Origin: Sciurus carolinensis
Lineage: Eukaryota > Chordata > Mammalia > Rodentia > Sciuridae
Direction of reading: 5' to 3'
Assembly: GCF_902686445.1 (NCBI RefSeq)
Contig: NW_025920104.1
Coordinates: 5,394,001-5,458,000 of the forward strand
Length of the DNA: 64,000 nucleotides
In this document: positions 44,201 through 56,665 of the stretch, piece by piece
Layout of the letters: every line of letters begins with the position of its first letter
Position numbering within the stretch: the first letter of the stretch is position 1
Position numbers and translations under genes: made by a program
Notes under the pieces: model-generated
Databases searched by the model: none
Told to the model about the DNA's origin: nothing
The model's input: the letters and a program-made list of their open reading frames with translations, nothing else

Positions 44201-45488
44201 AATAAAGAAAAATGTACCTATTTATTTAGCACAGATGGAAATCTTTATAAATATTCTGCAGTTAAGGTTGGCTGAGTATGATTTTGTGGAACCTGCATAC
44301 ATGGAGGACCTGCTACACCCTAAACTCTTGAGAGAAATAAATATTTAACATTTAAACTCAGCAAAATTAAAAGGGTTACCCAGCCTAAGGAAAGCACAGC
44401 TGACTTCTCTCACATCCCAGGGCTGGAGCTGAGTTCCACAGTTGAAGCACCTGAGAAATTTGCTCAGTTTGGCTACAGAAAGGTATGTGATGAAGTCAGG
44501 TGCACCCAGCCCATCTTTCTCCAGAGGAATGATCTTTTGCCTACACCTGGACATTTCTGCTACTCTACATGACTGGCTGTTAGGTGAGGATAGGTCACCT
44601 TCAGCCAAAACCTCCTTAGCATCCCATTCCCTTAAGCAAAATGTTGTGTGTTGTTGTTTACAATTTCATGTAGACAACAGATTCTTGATTGGTTACTGTG
44701 ACTCCAAGTCTTCTGGGTACAAATCCTCCTTCTCTGGCTCTCCCTCCCCAAATGTTATTTTGCAATTAACTCCCATTTGCAACTATTTTAGTACTGAAAG
44801 CCTAGCTAAGAGAATTCTTTTGTAACTAACAAAGCATCCCAGCCAATCATAGCAGCAAAGTCTCAACTGACAAATTGAGACAAACACTATTTGCAACCTG
44901 CAAAGCTGACTAACCAGTGAGCTGTTTTTGACCTTGCATCACTTCTCCATCTCCAAGTGCTGCTTGATCTTATGACCCTACTCTTTTTTTCTCATACTCC
45001 TGGATTGTTTGTCATTCTTTTTTTATATATACTTGTTCAATTAACTTCTTTGTTTAACTTGTCAAAGTTTCTTCATTTGACAGGGACTTTGGGATCTAAA
45101 CCAAACATTTATTAATTTAAATATGATTATGGTTCAATGATGTATCTTTGATGACTATTACCTATTTGCATGCTTAAGAAATTATTAATATTTAGATTAA
45201 AACTATTGCTTATCCAAATGTTCGTAGAGCATAATATGGTTTTGAAGATTTTTCCTATTCAAAATGAGCAATATTTAATTTAAACAAAGAATAAAAAAAT
45301 CTAACATCAACCTTATGAACATAATCCAAATCTTATGAAGATGAAAAATCTCACCATTACATTTTACAAATTCTGAAGGAAAAAATAAAGTTGAAAGAGT
45401 CAACTACAGAAAATAATATAAAACTAGTCTTAACTTTCAAGACAATATTACTGACTGGCAAATTTTATATCAAATGCCATGCTGGTAG
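44201..45488. other. No gene recognised
   Basis: AT-rich non-coding DNA. A stretch at about 44640-45090 with paired CAAT-like and TATA-like blocks might be an old LTR, but no ends could be defined. Confidence 0.4.
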
Positions 45489-45492
45489 GATT

Positions 45493-46008
45493 TGTTGTGA
45501 CCGGACCTCTGGGTTGGTGGTGTGCCCAAGCCCCCAACCACCACCAAAGAGACCATGAAGGAGACCAAGCCATATGCAACGGCAGAAAGACTCACTTTAT
45601 TCAAGCAGCTGCTTAGACACTCAACACAGACCAGCTTAGCAGTCAATGTCGAGCACCCTGAGCACAAATTTACAAGATGTTTTATACCATTCAGACAAAG
45701 GGACTCATTTTCTCTTTTACAATTGGAGGGTTTGTGTCCTTTTTTGCATATCGGGATACATTTTGGCTGCCAAGTTTTTGTCATCATAGTAACCAATGGT
45801 CTATATTAGGTCAGTGGTGATGACAGCTTGACCACAGTCACAGGGGGGAAATCCCCCATTACTCCTGGCAACAGACTAAATTAGCTGCCAACATCATCAT
45901 GTTACCTAGCTAGGCTGACTTCAGCTCATCTGTACCTTTTTATTTTTAACCCCTTTTTAGCACCAGTAGCTCTGGCAACTTTTTAAATTATCTCATTGGG
46001 GCCTTACA
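45493..46008 (-). repeat. Solo LTR, antisense, class I-like
   Basis: The 516 bases run from tgttgtgaccgg to ggccttaca on the + strand, so in sense they start TGTAAGGCC and end CACAACA (TG...CA). The 4-base gatt flanks both ends (45489-45492 and 46009-46012). In sense order a TATAAAA box (complement of ttttata near 45681) precedes an AATAAA signal (complement of tttatt near 45597). No internal retroviral sequence is next to it. Four-base duplications suit gammaretrovirus-like (class I) ERVs. Confidence 0.85.
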
Positions 46009-46029
46009 GATTCATATTGCATTATTTAT

Positions 46030-46113
46030 CATTTTACAAGTTTTGGTGCTTGATAGTGAACCCAGGGCTGCATGCATGGAAGGTAAACTACCAATGAGTT
46101 ATATCTCAACTCC
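46030..46113 (-). repeat. ID SINE, antisense, diverged
   Basis: ttttggtgcttgatagtgaa, cccagggctgcatgcat and gagttatatctcaactcc follow the reverse complement of the ID consensus order. Confidence 0.65.
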
Positions 46114-46480
46114 TAATATTAACTTTTTAAAGACTCTGTAAATTTTAGCTAATATTGTTTTATACATCCCTGGTAGTTTCAAGTTTCTTATGTTTTAAGA
46201 CTTTAAGTTATAGCACTTTGAAAAATTTGTGTTTACTTAGCATATGCACCGACAGTGAAAATGAAAACTTATAAGTTTATGAAGCAAAAACAGAAGAAAT
46301 GGAGATTGCAAAGGTGGACTTGAAGAAGAATTCATTCTTAAATCAGCTTTAGTATTAATTGCATATAGTAAGATTATTTTCTTAAAGCTCTAATGATTAA
46401 AATGCTAGACAAAGTGTTTTCAGAGACATCTAGATTAACAATGTACACCAACAGTGTTTTCCCCCACTTTCTGAAGCTTG
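46114..46480. other. No gene recognised
   Basis: AT-rich non-coding DNA. Confidence 0.45.
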
Positions 46481-47380
46481 TTAGTTTAATTCTGGGAGTG
46501 AGTTGTCACTGAACATAGACAGGGACTGCTTTATTCCACTCAGCTCAGAATATGCCTCACAACTGAGGGCCTGGTCCTGCTGGGTGGGAGATGGTGGTTG
46601 ATCACTTAAGGTGTTTGTCAAACACTGGTCCCTGGGGTCAGATCCCTGTGACCCTGACTTTGATGTCACCTTTGCTGTGCCCCCAAATTTGGGTTGTGCA
46701 ATCTCTCCATTCCTTATCTTCTTCACCTGTGCAGCCTGGAATCATGCTCTGATAGATGCCTTAGAACCACCCTGACCCTGCATCTCTCTAAGCCTCCATG
46801 AGGCATTCTTGACTCTCCTTTTCCTCTGGCTCCAGTGCCTCCTGTCATCCTTTCAGGAACCCAAGGACCTGGCATCCTTTAAACCAGCTTCACTGCATGT
46901 GACTGGCATAGTGATCTGCAGGTGTTTGGATGGAGCAGCCAAAGTTTCTCAGCATAGCATCTGTGTCCTTCATGAAGCCACCACCCTGATGAAGGTCAAA
47001 AATGTACCCTTCCTGCAACTCATCTACCTCTGCCACCCCAGAATGCTTGGTAGTAATGGTTGTCACTTCCTGTTTCAGAATATGATGCATACCCAGCATG
47101 AAGTTGGGTTTTATTTTGCATGTTTTGATCTGAATCCATTTGTTCTGCATAAGCACAAAGATATCCCAGTTGGCTGCAGCAGTAGTTCATTCATCTTGGT
47201 GAGCCATGTTGTGTGGTGTGGGTGGGTGGCCTTCTGTGAAGAACACTTGGGTGTTTTGGTTGGGAACTTATGGAGAATGCTGCTGTGAATTTGCCTGCAC
47301 TTGTGTGCTCTGCTGCCTTGTCTCTGCTCCCCCTGCTTACACAGGAGGAGTGCAGGTGACCAGGTCATGTGAGGCATGTG
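46481..47380 (-). other. Possible old processed pseudogene, unidentified
   Basis: Three minus-strand frames lie in a row: 47377-47111, 47156-46890 and 46726-46481. They read like a single decayed protein, with polar blocks such as HSGVAEVDELQEG, then a stop, then a serine/proline/glutamine-rich part (DQPPSPTQQDQA). The + strand also has a 159-codon frame at 46809-47288. I do not recognise the protein and saw no poly(A) or target duplication. Confidence 0.3.
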
Positions 47381-49615
47381 TGCACTTGCTGTCCTCAGTG
47401 GCTCTGCCTGCCCAACACCCTTGTTCCACCTGCTCCCTGACTGTGTTTTAATGGCATCCCATTTCCCTTCTTAGAAACCAAGGCTATCATCTCCATATGG
47501 GCTGGAGGGAAGGGCAGAGTATGTGTGCACAAGTGAGGCTGACTTCAAGAATTCTGGGACTCAGAGAGGATGAAATTAAAGCACTGAAATGGTGGCAGGT
47601 TCTGAATTTACCCTGATGTGGTTTCCAGTTCTTCTGAATCCTCTCAGCCTTCCCCAAACATCCAAATGCACAGAGAAAAGTGATGATGTTCAGAATGGGC
47701 TGCAAAACCATCCACTGAGTCCCTCTTTATCTTCTTTAATAGAAGAGTGAAACTGTTTAGAGTGTTTAGTTATATTTCCACCAGGAGGTGATAGGTTAAA
47801 CTGCTAAGTGAGGCAGAAGGTTTTAGGGTGCCTTTGAGTCCAGCCAGCACAGATGCAATCAATATTCCTTTTCTTACACTGGTTACTGAAAGGCTATTAA
47901 GTCTCTGAAAAGCTGTATCAAACACCAAACAAAACTCTGAAAAATTGCAAGATAGAAAGGAACTCAAAGCAGCCTGTCAATGACTAGAGCCCAAAGCCTT
48001 TGTCTGCACAGCTGCTTCTTTTCATCATTGCTCAGATTATGATTTGTTTAAGGGCTGGGAAATGTGTCAGAAACACAGCCTACTTCTAAAGCCAGACCAG
48101 TATTAGGATGGTTGTATGAGAATTCTATCTGATTTCTCACACTCACCCAAAACACTTAAGGGCAGCCTAAAAAAAAAAAAAAAAAAGTCACATATTTGAA
48201 TACATAATACATGATTATTCACAGAGATCTAAACCAATGTATAAAAGATGTCTTCTCCATAGATGAAAAATGAAAAACTACAATTTCAGGAAAAACATTC
48301 TCATTTTTTCTTTCTTTTTTTCCAATTTATCATAGAAAGACTACATCAACATCCTTATATTTGACTGCTGAACAGTTGCTTATGGAAACTTGCTTGCTTA
48401 TGGAAAACTTGCCTTTACCGTGTCTGGAAAAAGAAAAGCAAGAGTAAGTCTTTTTAATTGCATAAAATATGGCAACCAGTATTGTTGGATGTGGGAATGT
48501 ATGATTTTTGTTAAGATTACAAGTAACCAGGACTTATTTCTTGATATGATAACTTTTGTCCCTAGGACTCATGAGGAACAAAATTAAAACTCACAATTAT
48601 TTGTCAAAAATATTAAGATATTTTATTGGTTTCATGGCATCTTCCATCATTGGAATTAAAGCAATTTACTAAACCAACAGTGAGTTAGAGAGAAAAAGTC
48701 ATGCAAGAAGATTTTTATGAGTGAAAACTTCTGATGTCCCACACACCAATTTTGCTCTACTTCAAATGCACGAGCCTATGGAAGACTTCCTCTTACATCT
48801 AGATCCATAGTGGAGGAAGAGGCAATTATAGATGAGAAAATCCTGCTGAAAGTTAAAGCAATCTTTACTCTTCATTTTGGAAAATTTTCTATGATTCTCT
48901 AATATCACTATAGGACATGACAAGATCCCTTGATGTCCCAAGACTTCAAAAATCTTCAATCTACATACCAAATAGGAGGAAGAATGAATTTTGTTCCAGA
49001 ATAATATTTTTAATTCAATCAGCTTATATGGCAGAGGTGAGTGAAAGAAAAACCTTATTCCATTTGAATCAATAAAAACTGAGGAAGAGATTGAGGAAAA
49101 TGTATCAGATATGAATGCCCATGTCTGACTTCTTAGACCTCTTTATAGTTAACATAAAGATTCTAGTAATCAGAGCTCAAGCCTTTATGAAATGAATTTG
49201 CATTTGCTCAGCAAAATATAATTTGAAAAAAATTCTGTTTCTATCCATGAAGGAGCTGCAGGTATCAGATTTATCTTCTTACCTTAAAAAATAAAATAAA
49301 TAAATAAGAAAGAGTTTCACATATTGAACAATTGGCAAAATAGGCTACCAAGCCATTTTTTAAGAAGGAAAATAAATGAGGTGAAGCCTGCAATTGTCCA
49401 AGCTTACTGCCTGACAGTAAGAAAGGGTGGTAAACTCCCTGAGTTTGAAGATACAGGCTTCATAACTCAAAGGAGATGAGTTGGTAGTAATCAGAAAAGA
49501 GAGTATTGCAAAGAGAGAGAACTCCAGAGATCTGCAGTGTGTTCCTCCTGATTATGTCTCTCACTAATGAACAGCAATTGCATTGGAAGACATAAAATCA
49601 AGAGCTTGAGAAGCG
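47381..49615. other. No gene recognised
   Basis: Non-coding. There is a 17-base A-run at about 48171-48186. AT content rises to the right. Confidence 0.45.
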
Positions 49616-50129
49616 ACACCAGAAGGATCAAATGAGATCATTTTGAGAGCTCACACAGGTATAAAGGCAGTTTGCATTCCTGCCAGAGTGAAAAGACTAA
49701 CAGAGTGCCTAGCAGTGTCCTCAGAAAAGTATTGCCACAGTGTGGGGCCAAATTGGCCCTGGATAAAAGCCTAACAGCTCAAAAGAAAGTTTGAAAATAA
49801 TCAAATTATTTACAAATAACCTAACTACTGAATTCCATTATGAAGCTCTCAAAATCCTTCAGGAAATACCAGAACTCCATCATCCAATAAAGTAAAATTT
49901 ACAATGTTCGGCATCAAGCCCCAAATTTCCAGGCAAACCAAGAAACAACAAAAGAAACAAAGCAAGAAAACATATGCCATAATGAGGGGGGAAAAATCAA
50001 TACCAACAGATCCAGAAAAGATATATGTCATAGAATTAGCAGGTAATGACTACAAGTCAACTGTTTAAAATAAACCTCCATGTTCATGAATGTTGAACAA
50101 AGTTTAAACATTCCAAGGGGAAGAATAAG

Positions 50130-50163
50130 ATATATATATATATATATATATATATAGATAGAT

Positions 50164-50194
<31 letters not shown>

Positions 50195-50258
50195 TAGATA
50201 TAGATATAGATATATAGATATATATAAACACACACACACAAACACACACATATATATA
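50130..50258 (+). repeat. Compound (TA)n(GATA)n(CA)n(TA)n microsatellite
   Basis: A TA run, then GATA tetranucleotides interleaved with TATAGA, then CACACA and TA again. Length variation is likely. Confidence 0.97.
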
Positions 50259-50482
50259 ATCTTCTAAAGATAAAAATGCAATATCCTAAATAAAAAGTAC
50301 ACTTTGTGGAACTAATAGCATTTAGACAATACAAAAGTATTAGCAACCTTAAGACATGACAATAGAAATTATTCTAAATTAAGGAAAGTATAAAAGAAAA
50401 TATTCTAAGAAATAATGGGCAAAAATTCTCATAATTTAATGAAACTTACTCAAATCATGGATCCAAGAAGTTCAATAAAACC

Positions 50483-50486
<4 letters not shown>

Positions 50487-50517
<31 letters not shown>
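50487..50517 (+). repeat. (CA)n microsatellite
   Basis: About 15 CA units in the old L1 remnant. Confidence 0.95.
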
Positions 50518-50519
<2 letters not shown>

Positions 50520-50960
50520 AAGAAAATTACACCAAAACTTCATAATCAAATTGCTCAAAACAGTGTAAAAGAGAAAATCTTAAAAGGAAGAAAAAAAGAT
50601 CTAATGGGCACAGAATAACAGAATAGCTGAGATAAGAATGACAGACTTCTTATCTGAAACAATGCAGTCCTGAAGACAGCAGGGCAGCATCAAGGAAAAA
50701 ACTGCAATGAACAGAGACATCTTTTACTAAAGACAAAATGAAGGTCTTTTTCAAACATACAAAAGCTGCAACAATTTGTTAACAACAGACCAAAACATTT
50801 AAGGAAGTCCTCTTCACAGAAAGAAAGTGATACTAAATGGAAATCTGGATCTGCACAAAGTAATGAAGAAAACCAGACATTGTAAATATGTGGGCAAAAA
50901 TGGCATGTTTCCTTGTCATTTAAAATAGGTGGAAATATGGAGGGTAATTTTATTGCATCA

Positions 50961-51400
50961 GTCACCTGCTGCTGAGTAATAAGTCACACTAAAACTTAAT
51001 GGACTAAAGCAAGTCTTTATCTTTTCCACTGGGTATGGGTCATCTAAATAGTTCTGTTAATCTGAGTTATTCTTGGCTGATATTGGAGGGTTCACACTCA
51101 TGAAACTGCAGTTAGCTGGGAAACCAATTGGATGTGCTAACCAAGGACGGCCTTAACTCAGGTGACTTAGCTGTACTCCCTGAGGTCTCTCATCTTCCAG
51201 AAGACTAACCTGACTTATCCTCACTACATGGCAAAGTCTACACTTGAGTAACCCCAATTATGCAAAAAGGCAAGAGGCACACTTTTCAAGGTTGTGCTTC
51301 TATTACATTGGTTAATCTCCCATGATCTAAAGCAAGTCACATGGGCAACCTTGGATACAGAATGGGAAAGACTGAAATTTTTTAAATTTCAGGGTAAAGG
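50961..51400. repeat. Ancient interspersed repeat, family unsure
   Basis: ctgctgagtaataagtcaca, ctaaaacttaatggactaaa and the following text resemble a common old mammalian repeat (cataacaaaccaccccaaaacttagtggc type). I could not assign its class. Confidence 0.45.
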
Positions 51401-51924
51401 TGTGATTATAGAGAAGACATTAATTGGAGATGTTAATTAAATCAATCCACTATGTACATCTACTTTATGCCCATGGATGAATCTACCAAACTAAATAATC
51501 CATGCACATATACACATGAACTACATAAGCTACCTAAAGTTTTTCTTTGCTTAGATAGTTTTTTTAAACTCTTCATTGTCACTCATGATAATCTCAACAC
51601 TATGGGTAGCAGAGTGTTAAGGAGACAGGGACAAAGTAGAATAGGCACATAAAGAAAGAAAAATTAATGTATTGTGGAAAGACATGCTCACAGACATTAG
51701 ACCTGGAATAATAGAGAGGATTGAGAAATGCAACCAACTAGGCAGACAGAGAGATAAAGAGGAAAAGAGGGACAAGTAAAGAAATGTCAGACATCATAAT
51801 AAAGAGACAGATAGTGAAGAACAAAGTTTCTCTGGCTAAAAAGTTTATTTCATTCTTTCTTAAAATCTTAATTTAGAACTGCTAGGTAAAATTACAAAGT
51901 AATTATCCTGAGCATAATTCCTTA
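51401..51924. other. No gene recognised
   Basis: Non-coding, AT-rich. Confidence 0.45.
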
Positions 51925-52020
51925 AGGAAGGAAGGGAGGAAGGAAGGGAGGAAGGGAGGAAGGGAGGAAAAAAGGAAGGAAGGAAGGAAGGAAGGAAGGA
52001 AGGAAGGAAGGAAGGAAGAA
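51925..52020 (+). repeat. (GGAA)n / GGGAGGAA repeat
   Basis: About 95 bases of AAGG units, first with GGGAGG variants and then uniform. Stacked GGAA units can bind ETS-type factors, but no function is claimed. Confidence 0.95.
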
Positions 52021-52366
52021 GACAAATACATAGCATAGTCTTCTTTGGGATATACATAAATAATTCTTACTAATTTATAAGAAACTGTTAATGGAGAAGT
52101 TGAATAGAACTGAAGGTATGCCAACAAATTCTGGGGGAGCAGCCTGTGCTAGTGTCTAGTGGGACTACTCTATTGTAGTATCTGCATCCCAGGTGAAAAC
52201 CCAAACCACACAAAAATGATTCATTGGAGTGATATAACTAAACAACAACACCATTATTGCAAACCAACATTCACACATGACCTGCATCTATATGGAGAGA
52301 ATGTATGTTTAAATGATAGGCTTCATTTTAAAAACCCTATTCAAAGAGAGATGATATGGGTTGCTG

Positions 52367-52576
52367 AAGCAGTTGGCAAAATACTACCCAAGGGCCAAAT
52401 CCAAACTATGGCCTCTAAATTGTTGTAAATAAAGTTTTATTGGAACACAGTTATACCACTAGATATTATGTACCACTTCTTTCATGAGTCACTGTGATAG
52501 AAACCATATGGTCCACAAAACTTAGAATATTTATTACTTATCCCTTTACAGAAACAAATTGGCTAACTCCTGGTTT
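52367..52576 (+). mobile_element. hAT-like DNA-transposon fossil
   Basis: The text gttggcaaaatac, gccaaatccaaactatggcc, gtaaataaagttttattgga, and the ending ccctttacagaaacaaattggctaactcctgg match the order of a common non-autonomous mammalian element. Its ends are imperfect inverted repeats. It is old. Confidence 0.7.
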
Positions 52577-52589
52577 AGTGAAATGAACA

Positions 52590-52790
52590 TCAATTTGAAG
52601 TTGAACAAACCTGAATTCCAATTTCCCTCTTGCTAATTGTATCTCTGAGCATCAATTTATTCCTCTTTTTTTCAAAGACTTAATAATAAGTAACTTGTAA
52701 GGAGTTGAAAGGATAAGGAGACTAGTATCTCCCACAGAAGAAAGTGAGAACTATTACCAAGCACATTTATAAATAACAGATACTATTAAT
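52590..52790 (+). repeat. MIR SINE, sense, diverged
   Basis: The cctgaattccaatttccctc start, the ttgctaattgtatctctgag core and the tattcctcttt stretch, with aataataagtaact further on, follow the MIR order. Confidence 0.55.
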
Positions 52791-53540
52791 AATTTAGTCT
52801 TTATTATGTAATTTTTTAAAAAACAAAAAGATGAAGTCACTTCCTTTTTTAAAAAGTGTAGTGCATTAAGGACCTAAAGATGAGAGAAAAACCACAGAGC
52901 CAAGGAAAAAACTTAAATCCTGTGATCTAAGGGCTAAGATAGTGTTAGGCAAGAGCCACCAAAATGGATGGATTTTATTTCTAAATGAAATAATTCATTG
53001 GACTTTTCAAAATGAATGATCAAGATGATGTTTTTTTATTCTATTAATAACAACAAAATCTGGGGAATAAATGACTAGAAACTGCTACAAATTGACAAGA
53101 GAAAAAGACAAGAAACCCATTTTAAAATAAATAAAACATGTTAGGAGATAATTTCTATAAGGAAAGTCCAAAGATATGTTCACACTCTCTAGTGATGGGA
53201 AAAATACAACATAAAGCAAACCTTTTCTACTTTAAAGTCATTGGGATGTTAAAAATAAGAAAGGGGATAGCACAAATGTCCCTGTGGCTAAGGGAAGTCA
53301 GGCACATCACCAAGACCTGGGGAAGTGCCAGATGGTACATTTATTCTGGAGGGCAGCCTGGTAATGCCTGATGGAAATAAGAATGTGTGAATCCTCTGAC
53401 CCACTTCTGCACAGACAGCCCAGAGAACTTATAGCACAACTCAATACTGAACACATACAGGTGTATGACCAACAGATTACAGAGGTGATCCAGATGTCCC
53501 CTTCACTAGGGGAACTCCTGACACCTAATTTCTAGTTGGT
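52791..53540. other. No gene recognised
   Basis: AT-rich. A short stretch at about 53150-53370 recalls old L1 3' text but was not called. Confidence 0.4.
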
Positions 53541-53745
53541 ACCATTGAGTGGATGTTAAGTTCTGTCAAATGCCTTCTGTCCATCTGTCCAAAACACATG
53601 ATTTGTCTCCACTCATCTGTTGATATGGTCTGAGTTACATGAAGTGATTTTCAAATGTTAACCTTATCTTGAATTCTTAGATACACCCCATTTGAGCATT
53701 ATGTATTCCACTTTAATACGTTGCTGGATTTGATTTGTTAACATA

Positions 53746-54022
53746 TTGCTTAGGGCCTTTTTGTTGTGGTAGTAGCAGTGGTGGTTTTGGTTTTGTTTTT
53801 TTTGTTTGAGTTTTGGTACTGGGGGTTGAACCCAAAGGAGCTTAACCACTGAACCACATCCTTATCCCTTTTTAATATTTTATTCAGAGACAGGGTCTTG
53901 CTTAGTTGCTTAGGGCCTTGCTAAGTTGCTGAGGCTGGTCTTAAACTTGCAATCCTCCTACCTCAGCCTCTGGAGCCACTGGGATTACAAGCATGTGCCA
54001 CCCTGCCTGGTTTGCTTAGGGT
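53746..54022 (-). repeat. ID-B1 composite SINE with target duplication, antisense
   Basis: The ID head (ctgggggttgaacccaaagg, gaaccacatccttatccc) and B1 body (agagacagggtcttgctta, gctgaggctggtcttaaac, cactgggattacaagc) are clear. The 10-mer ttgcttaggg flanks it (53746-53755 and about 54013-54022). Confidence 0.85.
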
Positions 54023-55461
54023 TTTGCCTCTATATTTATGAATGAAATTGGACTATGATATTATTTTCTTATATAATTATTTTCATTTTGGGTATCATGT
54101 TACACTGTTCTCATAAAATAATTTCATAGAAAATTGGTATATCTTCTTTAAATATTCTTAAAACTAAGCTTGAATTTTCTTTATGAGAACATTTTTAATT
54201 ATAAATTTAGTACTCCTCTATTAGTCTTTATTATCTAATTGAAATTGCACTACTTGACCAACATGATATAAAAAGCTTATATTATCTACCTCATTATGAT
54301 TTTTTTTCATTCAATTTGATTTTTAGATTCTTAGGGAGAAAGTTTTCATCACTGGTTTTTTAACATTTCTTCCTTTCTATGTAAACATTTAGAGCTATAA
54401 ATCTACTCCCAAGTATTGTGAGAGCTGCAACCCACAAATTTTTATGTTGGGTTTTAATTTTCATTCAGTTAAAAAACATCTCTAATTTTACTTGTTCTTG
54501 CTTCTTTGACCAATTAGTTATTTAAAAGTATGTTTTTCATTTACAAATATCTGGAGATTTTCCACATATCATTCTTGCATTAATTATCATGTTTATTCTG
54601 TTGGAGTTATATATCATACTCTGAATTATATAAATGACTTCAAATTTTTTAAAAATTTGTTTTGTGGCTCATTATATACTCTTTTTTGTGAATGTTACAT
54701 AAAAATGTGTATTCTGCAGTTGTCAGGTATAGTGTTCTATAAAAACCAGATGGTTTGGGCTTGTAGTGTTGTTCAAATCTTCTATATCTTACCTCACCAC
54801 TTACTGAGAAAGGAATATTGAGTATTTCACTAGTATCAATTTTTTCCATTTTTAAAAAATTTGTCCTTTGAAAATATACCTGACAGTAGAGTGCCAACTA
54901 TAATTCTTAAATTGTCTATTTTGTCTTCATTTCAATAAATTTTGCTTTATGTATTTTGTAAAGCTATTTAGTCCATACACATTTTATGTTATTTTTTTCC
55001 TTAATAAATTAACCATTTTATCATCATAAAATATTCCTTTGTCTCTGGCAATAATCCTTACTCTAAAGAATATTTCATTTGACATTAATATAGCTTTATA
55101 ATTGTAATTATAACTGTCTTGTATTGGCATAGTATGGATTTTCTTTCTTTTATTTTTAATCCATCTATATCTTTACATCTAATTTACATCTCTTGCATAC
55201 AGTATACATTGGGTTTTGTTTTGTTTTTATACAATCTTAGAATTTCTCTTTATATTCTTTCTGTATTCTTATCCTAAGTTTTATTTCAGCACATAGTATA
55301 AGTATGTATATATGCATTTCTACTTTCTATTATCTTACTTTCATAGTCAACTGTCATTCAAATAAATTTTAAAATAAGAGGAAAATTTTTATTTTGCCCA
55401 CCACTTACCATTTCTAGTGCTATTCTTGCCTTTATATAGATCCTGATTTTCATCTTTTTAC

Positions 55462-55600
55462 AATTGTTTTTGTTTGTTTGTTTTGTGTTGTTTAGAGATG
55501 GATTCTTGCTAAGTTGTCCAGGAAGATCTTGAACTTAAAATTCTCTTTCAGCCTCATGAGTATCTGGGTGCCACACCAGTGCAACCAGGCTTTGTTTTTT
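55462..55600 (-). repeat. 7SL-type (B1/Alu-like) SINE fragment, antisense
   Basis: tttagagatggattcttgct, aagttgtccaggaagatc and cagcctcatgagtatctggg match an antisense 7SL monomer. Confidence 0.6.
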
Positions 55601-55620
55601 TAAATTTGATTTGATTTGAG

Positions 55621-55621
<1 letters not shown>

Positions 55622-55663
<42 letters not shown>

Positions 55664-55666
55664 TGT
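55622..55666 (+). repeat. (GT)n microsatellite
   Basis: About 20 GT units. Confidence 0.95.
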
Positions 55667-56665
55667 GTGCTCCTATGCAAGTTTTCTACCACAGAGCTAC
55701 ACACTCCAACTCTCCAACCTCTTCATCTGGACTCATTAATTTTAAACTTGAAGGTCTTCCTTTAGCATTTCATGTAGTGCAGATCTTCTGGTGAATAATT
55801 CTTTTAACTTTTGTTTTTCTGAAAATGTCCTCTATTGGCTTCACATTTGAAGAATACCTTTACTCCATATAAAATTCTAAGTTATAGTTTAAAGTACTTT
55901 AAAGTCATTTTTTACTGTCTTATGGCTTGCACTTTTCCCAAAACATAGAAAAAATCATTCTTATTCATTAGTACCCTGTAAATGATGTGTTATTCTTTCT
56001 GGATAATTTTAGTATCTTTTATTTATCCATTTTTTAGTAGTTTGACCATAATGTGAATTGACATGACTTTACTAGGGTTGATCATGAGTGCTGTTTTTTG
56101 AGATTTATAAATGAGTACTCCAATTTTTTAATCAATTTTGAATTTTTCTCCACTCTGATATCTTAAGATTTTTTTCTGTAGTGATACCATCATCTTGACT
56201 CATTTTGTGCATCTAAATTCTATGCACTCAAATTCTATGCACATAGAAGTATTTAATAAAGTATGACAAGTTGTTGAAACTATGTTCATTTATTTTTAGT
56301 TTTCATTCTTTAGCTTCAGTTTTCACAGTTTATTTTGCCCTTTTTCACTAATTTATTAATATTTCATCCTACAATGGATTAATCTGTTAATTATATGCAA
56401 TATTTCTTCAGATATCACATTTTTCATCTCTAGACTGACTATGATCTTTTTAATCCCTCTCGTATCTTCCATTTTTAGGTTCTCAGGTCATCAGGGTTCT
56501 TTTGTATATTCCATTTCTCTATTAAAAGTATTTTTTACTAATTATAAGATTTTATATTTCCTTTATATCTTTGAACATAAATACTCTTAAAACTAGGATT
56601 TTTAAAACAAATGTTCCAAGGGGCTGATATTGCTACAGAAAAAATATCTTAAAAACATCAGGGTT

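Larger units (their letters stand above)
49620..50960 (+). mobile_element. Ancient L1 remnant, sense
   Basis: The A-rich sense-strand text (tttccaggcaaaccaagaaa, tagaattagcaggtaatgac, aacaatgcagtcctgaagac and gaaggtctttttcaaacatac) follows the order seen in old L1M-type elements. All frames are destroyed. Two microsatellites have grown inside it. Boundaries are approximate. Confidence 0.6.
53541..56640 (-). mobile_element. Ancient L1, antisense, with SINE insertions
   Basis: On the + strand the text tgtcaaatgccttctgtcc, ctcatctgttgatatggtct, ctggatttgatttgttaac, gtgtattctgcagttgtc and agtgttctataaaaacc reads as the reverse complement of L1 ORF2. From about 55720 on it reads as more 5' L1 parts. 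All frames are lost. It is interrupted by SINEs at 53756 and 55462. Confidence 0.75.

Noticed and set aside
49620..50960. A gene in this A-rich stretch
   Set aside because: Base composition and word order fit an ancient L1; all frames are broken.
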